Notes under the pieces: model-generated
Seen by the model: only the letters and a program-made list of their open reading frames with translations
What the model was told of the DNA's origin: nothing
The model's database searches: none
Assembly: GCF_004379255.2 (NCBI RefSeq)
Contig: NC_056034.1
Span: 9,674,501-9,738,500 of the forward strand
Direction of reading: 5' to 3'
Origin: Salvia splendens
Lineage: Eukaryota; Streptophyta; Magnoliopsida; Lamiales; Lamiaceae
Length of the DNA stretch: 64,000 nt
Part shown: positions 59,202 through 64,000 of the stretch, piece after piece
Layout of the letters: every line of letters begins with the position of its first letter
How positions within the stretch are numbered: position 1 is the first letter of the stretch
Position numbers and translations under genes: made by a program

Positions 59202-60840
59202 ATTTTAATAAAATTAAATAACATAATAATATTTTCTTATTTATATATTTGTATATTAAATCTACTGCAATCACATTCAAATTTTAATTAAAACGTCTTT
59301 AAAAACACCACAATAACATAAAACAAACAATGAAGTCAATTCACTAGTTAGCCCATTAATTAAATGGGATGGGACCAATTGATTTAATGGCCAATTTAAC
59401 TTTATTATTGAACCAATCATTTTATTATTAAAATATATATTCATAGCAATCGATTTGAACGTTGGTTTTGTATTACTAATATCCAACGGCATTTTATAAT
59501 TAAAACTTTAAACTTGTGAATTAAGTGTTCCGTTCCAAAAGTCCATTTAAAATCCATAAATAAAACCCTAAGTCTACACTTTGTGCGGCGCTGCCCTTGT
59601 TCTTCTTCCCCATGTCATCTCTTCTCATTTTCAAAATAAAACAAAATAATAACTTTGAATGCAATTCCAGAAAAGTTTTGCCTGAACAGCAAATATGTGC
59701 ATGTAATTGATTTTCTTAATTTGAGAAATGAGAGTTGTGTTGAGGTACATGTTTCAATAAAGATATGCAGTAGTCAAATCACAAGTAACACCGTATTTGT
59801 TCCTAACTGCCTTTCCCTTTGTTTCCCAACAAAGAAAACGGATTACTTGGATATTTGAACGGGTAGGTCCATTTCATTACTGACACTGATTGGACATTTC
59901 TAATTGGATGATGGCCCAATACTGCTTTACTCGGCCCCATCAAGCCCACCATGCGCTCACCCGATTTACATCCGAGCCATATCATATATTTGAATTTTCA
60001 TTACCTTCTATGCATTATTTTCTCTTTTTTAATTTGAAACCTGATTCATTTATAATGCCACTTGGCTCTTTTAATTCAACAAAAATATTTTCTATTAATT
60101 TCCATACACCTTGAACAGTATTTTCAATTATTTGTTTCATTAGTATGCTCTAATTAATCAATAAGTGCAATTAATAGTTTCCACTGAGAAATACAAACTT
60201 TGTTCAAATGAAAGAAAAAAAGTAAACTGTTAAACGGGCCCAATAGACAGCCCAAGCAAACTATACTATTCCAAAATCCGGCACCAAGAAGCATCTAATT
60301 TTGTGTTGTGATTCTAGTACTAACATCTAATTTTAACTAAAATAAATGAAACAAAATTGACCCATTAGAAAAAAAAAATTTATTGACATAATGTAGAGTA
60401 AGACAAACCCCATGATTTTACATTTGTGCACATTATAATTTTGACAATTTTCTCAATCGTCCCATTACAAAAAAACAAAAAAATTATCAACGTAATGTGT
60501 ACAAATGTAAAAAATTAATATTAAATGACGTCGATTAAATAGCCGAATGTTTTGTTCACATGATATTTTTCATTTTCCAAAAGCATACATAATTTTCCCA
60601 GACTATGGGACATTGAGAAAAATGTCAAAGTTATGATATAATTGGACATTTTTAAAAGTTGTGAGATAGACCAAAAATTAATCAAAACTTCATGGTTTTT
60701 TTCCATTTATTCTAATATTTTAAACATTGTAATTCTTGACTCTCTTTGTTTTAGTTCTCTAACATTCTCTCTCACTATGCATGATAACCATTAATATTAT
60801 GGACATGTTAGTTAGACTGTAATAAAGGTCGTTGTATGCA
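59202..60840. other. AT-rich intergenic DNA, no gene seen
   Basis: No supported coding or RNA gene. The open frames are short and AT-biased. Confidence 0.4.
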
Positions 60841-60940
60841 ACCATTAATGCGGTTGAAATTAGCACTTTAAATACAAGTTGAAACTTACAACCATTAATG
60901 CTGTTGAAATTAGCACTTTAAATACAAGTTGAAACTTAAA
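60841..60940. repeat. Direct tandem duplication, 2 x 50 bp
   Basis: 'accattaatgc(g/t)gttgaaattag...gaaactta(c/a)a' occurs twice in tandem at period 50 with two differences. It is noncoding. Confidence 0.9.
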
Positions 60941-61240
60941 ACTGGTCAAGATGTTATCGACATCATCATATTGTATTTTATGTTGCATTTAGGTTTCTAC
61001 ATGTCAAGGAATACTTTTGATGCAACATTAACAAGTATTTTGACCATTTAAAAATGAGTCAAAATTAGCGATTTATTAGAAATTTTGTTGCAAATTAAAT
61101 GAGATAGAAGAAGTTGACTGTGAAGATTACATAACTTAAATTTAAAAACAAACGTTACGAATTAGTACGCATTTATCTAGACAAGCTGAAATTGAGAGCT
61201 ACAAAATTAATGACATTTAGAAATGGGGTTACAAAGTGTG

Positions 61241-61326
61241 AAAATCGGTTACTAAATTCCTAGATTCTTAGATTCTTCATCATACACAAAGTCTCAAAAT
61301 CGGTTACTAAATTCCTAGATTCTTAC
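61241..61326. repeat. Direct repeat of about 30 bp upstream of the HIPP relic
   Basis: 'aaaatcggttactaaattcctagattctta' starts at 61241 and again at 61296, 55 bp apart. It lies 65-150 bp upstream of the pseudogene ATG, possibly in its promoter or leader. Confidence 0.7.
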
Positions 61327-61678
61327 TTCAATTACCATTTTTTCGATCTTAAAAAGCAGAGAGAGACAGAAAACAGATTAAATCATTCAGAATGAGTGAG
61401 GTAACCAAAATAATCAACATCTTCCGTTTTCACCATTGATTTTTTTATTAATTTGATTATTTGTTTTGGCAGAAGAACAAAAAAGAGCAATAACGAGCAG
61501 CATAAGGAGGATGGAACCGAGAGCAAGAAGAAAGAGAGCGGAGGAAACGCCACCGTCTTGCTCAAGACCGACCTGCATTGCGAAGGCTGCACTTCCAAGA
61601 TTTTGAAGTGCATTCGCACTTTCGAAGGTCAATTTATAACTGAATTTTCTTGTCTTAGTAATGTTTTATTAATGAAGT

Positions 61679-62799
61679 TGTTGTGGGTATTGGTTTCTTG
61701 GGATTACAAGAGATAAAAGCCGGGCGTAATACAACCCAAAAGAAGGAATACAAAAGAGGAAACTGAACTAGAATGAGATTACAAATGTAAAAACGAAACA
61801 GTAACCGTGAATAAAGTTTGAGCCGAGTCGAGGAGGCATCTTCCCGCAAGACGAGATACGCCCCGGTAGTGCTCTTCGGTTTGGCGTGTCGTCCCCAAAG
61901 GTAAAACGGCTACGTCACTATTGATGCAGCACCGCAATCAGTAGAGCTCCGGTGAACTGGATGTAGGAGAGGGCAGAGCTTCGACAGAAAGACAATGCAG
62001 AGAGGGAGAGAGCTTATGTTGTAATGCTTGTGAATGATGTAGTGTAATGCATGGAGTGGCTAGCCTATTTATAGGCTCAGTCCACTGCTGTGGGTCAACA
62101 GCCATGAAGGCTCATCATGACAGATTTGTAACCGCCGACGGTTACGAGCGTGTGGCAGGAGTGTGCCATCCGTGTGTGGAGCGTGTGGATTTCTCACGTG
62201 GCAGCCGTGACTGTGCCTCGCTTGACGACGTGTCAAGCCACTTGGATTGCTGACTCGGCGGTGGTCCAAAAAGAATAGTTTGGGCCAAGCCCCAAGCCCA
62301 AAGACCACCCAAAGACCAATTGTCAAGATCCAAGTCCAAGATCAAGATCAAGATCGAGATCGGGATCGGGATCGGGCCCAGGCCCGCGAGCACGAGCACG
62401 TGCACGAGCACGGGCGGGCGAGGGCGGCGGCGCGCGCGTGTGCGCGCGTGTGGGCTCTTTCACCCATCTTGGTCCACTATAATTATTAAGTAACATAAAG
62501 TCACTTAATTTATACACATTAAAAGATGTGTTAATCCTCCAATGTGGGATAATTAGCACTAGTTATTTATTCCCTAAGCTCCAACTCCAAGCTTTAATAA
62601 AAGCTAATTATGTCCAACTTTAATCCACTATTTCTCACTCACCGGAAATCGGATTTGAGAAAGTGAATATACTACATTTATCTACGTAAAATGTAGATCG
62701 ACGCTATGTCATTTAATTTCACAAAATTAAATGTCTCGTCACATTTATTATTTGGTCAAAATCCATTGACCGGACATATTTAATACCATGATTTCTACA
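61679..62799 (-). mobile_element. Probable solo LTR in the HIPP intron
   Basis: On the minus strand it begins TGTAGAAATCATGG and ends CCAATACCCACAACA (TG...CA ends, about 1.12 kb). It contains a TATA-like CCTATAAATAGGC at about 62066-62078, followed by a leader-like stretch, so it is oriented minus. It lies between the HIPP exons and has no coding or partner LTR. Flanking 5-mers (GAAGT, GTGTG) do not match, so the insertion boundary is approximate. Superfamily is not assigned. Confidence 0.55.
62318..62450. repeat. Low-complexity GATCAAGATCGAGATC / GCACGAGCACG tract inside the solo LTR
   Basis: Short imperfect repeats 'agatcaagatcgagatcgggatcggg' and 'gagcacgagcacgtgcacgagcacggg'. It produces spurious open frames on both strands. 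Confidence 0.8.
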
Positions 62800-63113
62800 G
62801 TGTGAATAGGTGTGGAGACGGCTGATATCGGCAACGGACAGATCACCGTCGTAGGGAAGATGGATCCGGCTAAGCTCGGGGAAAGGGTTGAGAAGAAGAC
62901 TCTCAAGAAGGTTGAAGTAGTTACGCCCAAGACCAAACAAGGGGACGACAAAGACAAAGCCAAGAATGTGGAGAAGAAGAAGGAAGATAATGCCGAGAAG
63001 AAAAGGATCCGCCACAAGAAAAAAACACCGATGAGAAAAAGTCCAAGGACAAAGAGGTACGTTAGTCGTTGATCAAAATCCGACTAGAAAAAGTTATGCT
63101 ATAATTGACCATA

Positions 63114-63330
63114 TGTTGGAAGGAAGATCCTACTCAATCAAGGGACTAATTTCGTGCAATCACAATTAAGTAGAAGATTAGTAATTGATTGTGTAATATT
63201 TTCCTTGTATAGGATATTAGATTTAGGGTATTAACCTTCCTTATTTGTATTTAGCCTATAAGAGGCGTGTAAAGCAGTAGTCTATGGATGAATAAGATGA
63301 ATTAATCGTCCCAAAAATCATTTTCTATCA
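63114..63330 (+). repeat. 5' LTR of a Copia-like retrotransposon
   Basis: 217 bp starting TGTTGGAAGG and ending CTATCA. A TATA-like CCTATAAGAGG lies at 63255-63265. The PBS-like TGGCTTCAGAGC starts at 63331, 10 of 12 bases identical to the common initiator-Met PBS TGGTATCAGAGC. The element runs beyond the window. Confidence 0.8.
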
Positions 63331-63342
63331 TGGCTTCAGAGC
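63331..63342 (+). other. Primer-binding site, initiator-Met type
   Basis: TGGCTTCAGAGC directly after the LTR. Two differences from the usual complement of initiator tRNA-Met. Confidence 0.7.
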
Positions 63343-63446
63343 AGGCTGTAAACTAGGGCTCAGAATTTCTTTTCATCACTGCCCAATACCAATCTCGGCC
63401 AAACAGAAAAATCAGTGAGCAAACCAAATCCAAATCAATATCCAAC

Positions 63447-64000
63447 ATGTCAGAAGGCGAGAAACCAACGATAGAATCATCAAACAACAAGATACGAGCA
63501 AGTAAAAATGTAACTGTTGCATTCAAACTTAACGAAGGGAATTACCCACTGTGGTCGCGACTTATGAAAGTTGCGATAGGGAGTAGGGGAGACTACTCTC
63601 ATATAACCGGAAAACCAGCCCCACCACTGCCGGGGAGCAAGGAGTACGATGAGTGGGAGGAGACGGATCTAATCGTCTTCTCATGGATCGTGGACAACAT
63701 CGAGAGCAATCTCATTGCAGATTTTGCTCATCATCAATCAGCCAAGGCCATTTGGGACAGCCTAGCAACCACATACGAGAATGAGGCTGATCTCTACCTC
63801 GTATACGACCTGGAGGATCAAGTGAACACAATTAGACAATGAAACATGGATCTGAAGACGTATTACCGGAAAATCCACGGAATGTGGATCAATATCGACC
63901 GGTGTCAGAGACAACTAGTCGACTGCTGCGAAAAGGGGATAAACCAATTCAGAGCATATTCAAACACCAAAAGGCTGCTCCGTTTCTTGGCGGGGCTGAA
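63447..64000 (+). pseudogene. Copia-type Gag, with a stop, cut by the window edge
   Basis: The frame from MSEGEKPTIESSN shows a UBN2-type gag start: VTVAFKLNEGNYPLWSRLMK, GSKEYDEWEETDLIVFSWI and AKAIWDSLATTYE. A TGA at 63840-63842 ends the 131-codon part. In the same frame the sequence continues as gag (MDLKTYYRKIHGMW...), so the stop is probably a mutation. The rest, with zinc knuckle and pol, would lie to the right, outside the window. Confidence 0.8.

Larger units (their letters stand above)
61392..63056 (+). pseudogene. Heavy-metal-associated isoprenylated plant protein (HIPP), broken
   Basis: Metal-binding proteins of this class carry HMA domains and a C-terminal prenyl group. The first small exon (61392-61400, ATGAGTGAG) is followed by GTAACC. 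Exon 2 (61473-61627) reads KSNNEQHKEDGTESKKKESG, then HMA motif LLKTDLHCEGCTSKILKCIR with the Cys-x2-Cys pair. Exon 3 (62810-63056) continues VETADIGNGQITVVGKMDP and a Lys/Glu-rich linker, then KKSKDKE and a donor GTACGT at 63057. Two frame faults are visible. A run of six A at 61479-61484 makes exon 2 read to TAA when joined in phase to exon 1; five A would read through. A shift in the A-run near 63019-63026 is needed to reach the linker end. The second HMA domain and CaaX end are beyond the Copia insertion at 63114. A GTCAAT donor at 61628 is weak. Homopolymer errors in the assembly could mimic the faults. Confidence 0.7.

Noticed and set aside
62069..62559. ORFs on both strands through GC-rich LTR
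   Set aside because: They follow the low-complexity tract and have no coding features.

Overview
The window is plant nuclear DNA, from a eudicot. It has AT-rich intergenic DNA, interrupted genes with GT-AG introns, Athila-like, other and Copia-like LTR retrotransposons, and many Stowaway and PIF/Harbinger MITEs. I cannot name the species from sequence alone. Three complete protein-coding genes and one microRNA gene look intact. The rest is repeats, relics and unassigned AT-rich DNA.

Layout. 1-12191: a receptor-less stretch of transposons. A PQQ-quinoprotein (polyvinyl alcohol dehydrogenase-like) pseudogene (3667-4874, minus) lies between an LTR element running off the left edge (1-3666) and an Athila-like element that has lost most of its pol region (5038-12191). 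12192-19000: MITEs (a hAT type with perfect 8-bp TSD, two Stowaways) and a 2.66-kb LTR element with a perfect TSD and an unrecognised 311-codon ORF. 19045-19145: a MIR395 hairpin. 19900-25400: a possible LINE relic, a PIF/Harbinger element carrying only ORF1, nine tandem copies of a 161-bp satellite, and nested MITEs. 25864-28375 (minus): an RLCK-VII kinase of the PBL2/PBL3 (APK2) type. 28400-37500: MITEs, a 258-bp foldback and a 1.48-kb Harbinger-like element filled by an inverted CACACATTT-type minisatellite. 37805-40614 (plus): an ER-type UDP-galactose/UDP-glucose transporter (UTR3/UTR1). 41987-45469 (minus): the R2R3-MYB FOUR LIPS/MYB88. 45500-61390: about 16 kb with no recognisable gene, only MITEs. 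61392-63056: a broken heavy-metal-associated isoprenylated plant protein (HIPP) gene with a probable solo LTR in its intron. 63114-64000: the 5' end of a Copia-like element.

The three intact genes form an order (PBL2-like, UTR3-like, FLP-like) that, from memory, matches neighbouring Arabidopsis loci At1g14370-At1g14360-At1g14350 and the paralogous block At2g02800-At2g02810-At2g02820. This is therefore an old conserved linkage now spread over about 20 kb by transposon insertion. The genes have unrelated known roles: immune or growth signalling, nucleotide-sugar import to the ER, and stomatal lineage cell-cycle control. No operon-like joint function is implied. MIR395 (sulfate starvation) lies on the far side of the kinase.

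Exon boundaries were worked out by hand from splice sites and reading-frame continuity. No database was searched.
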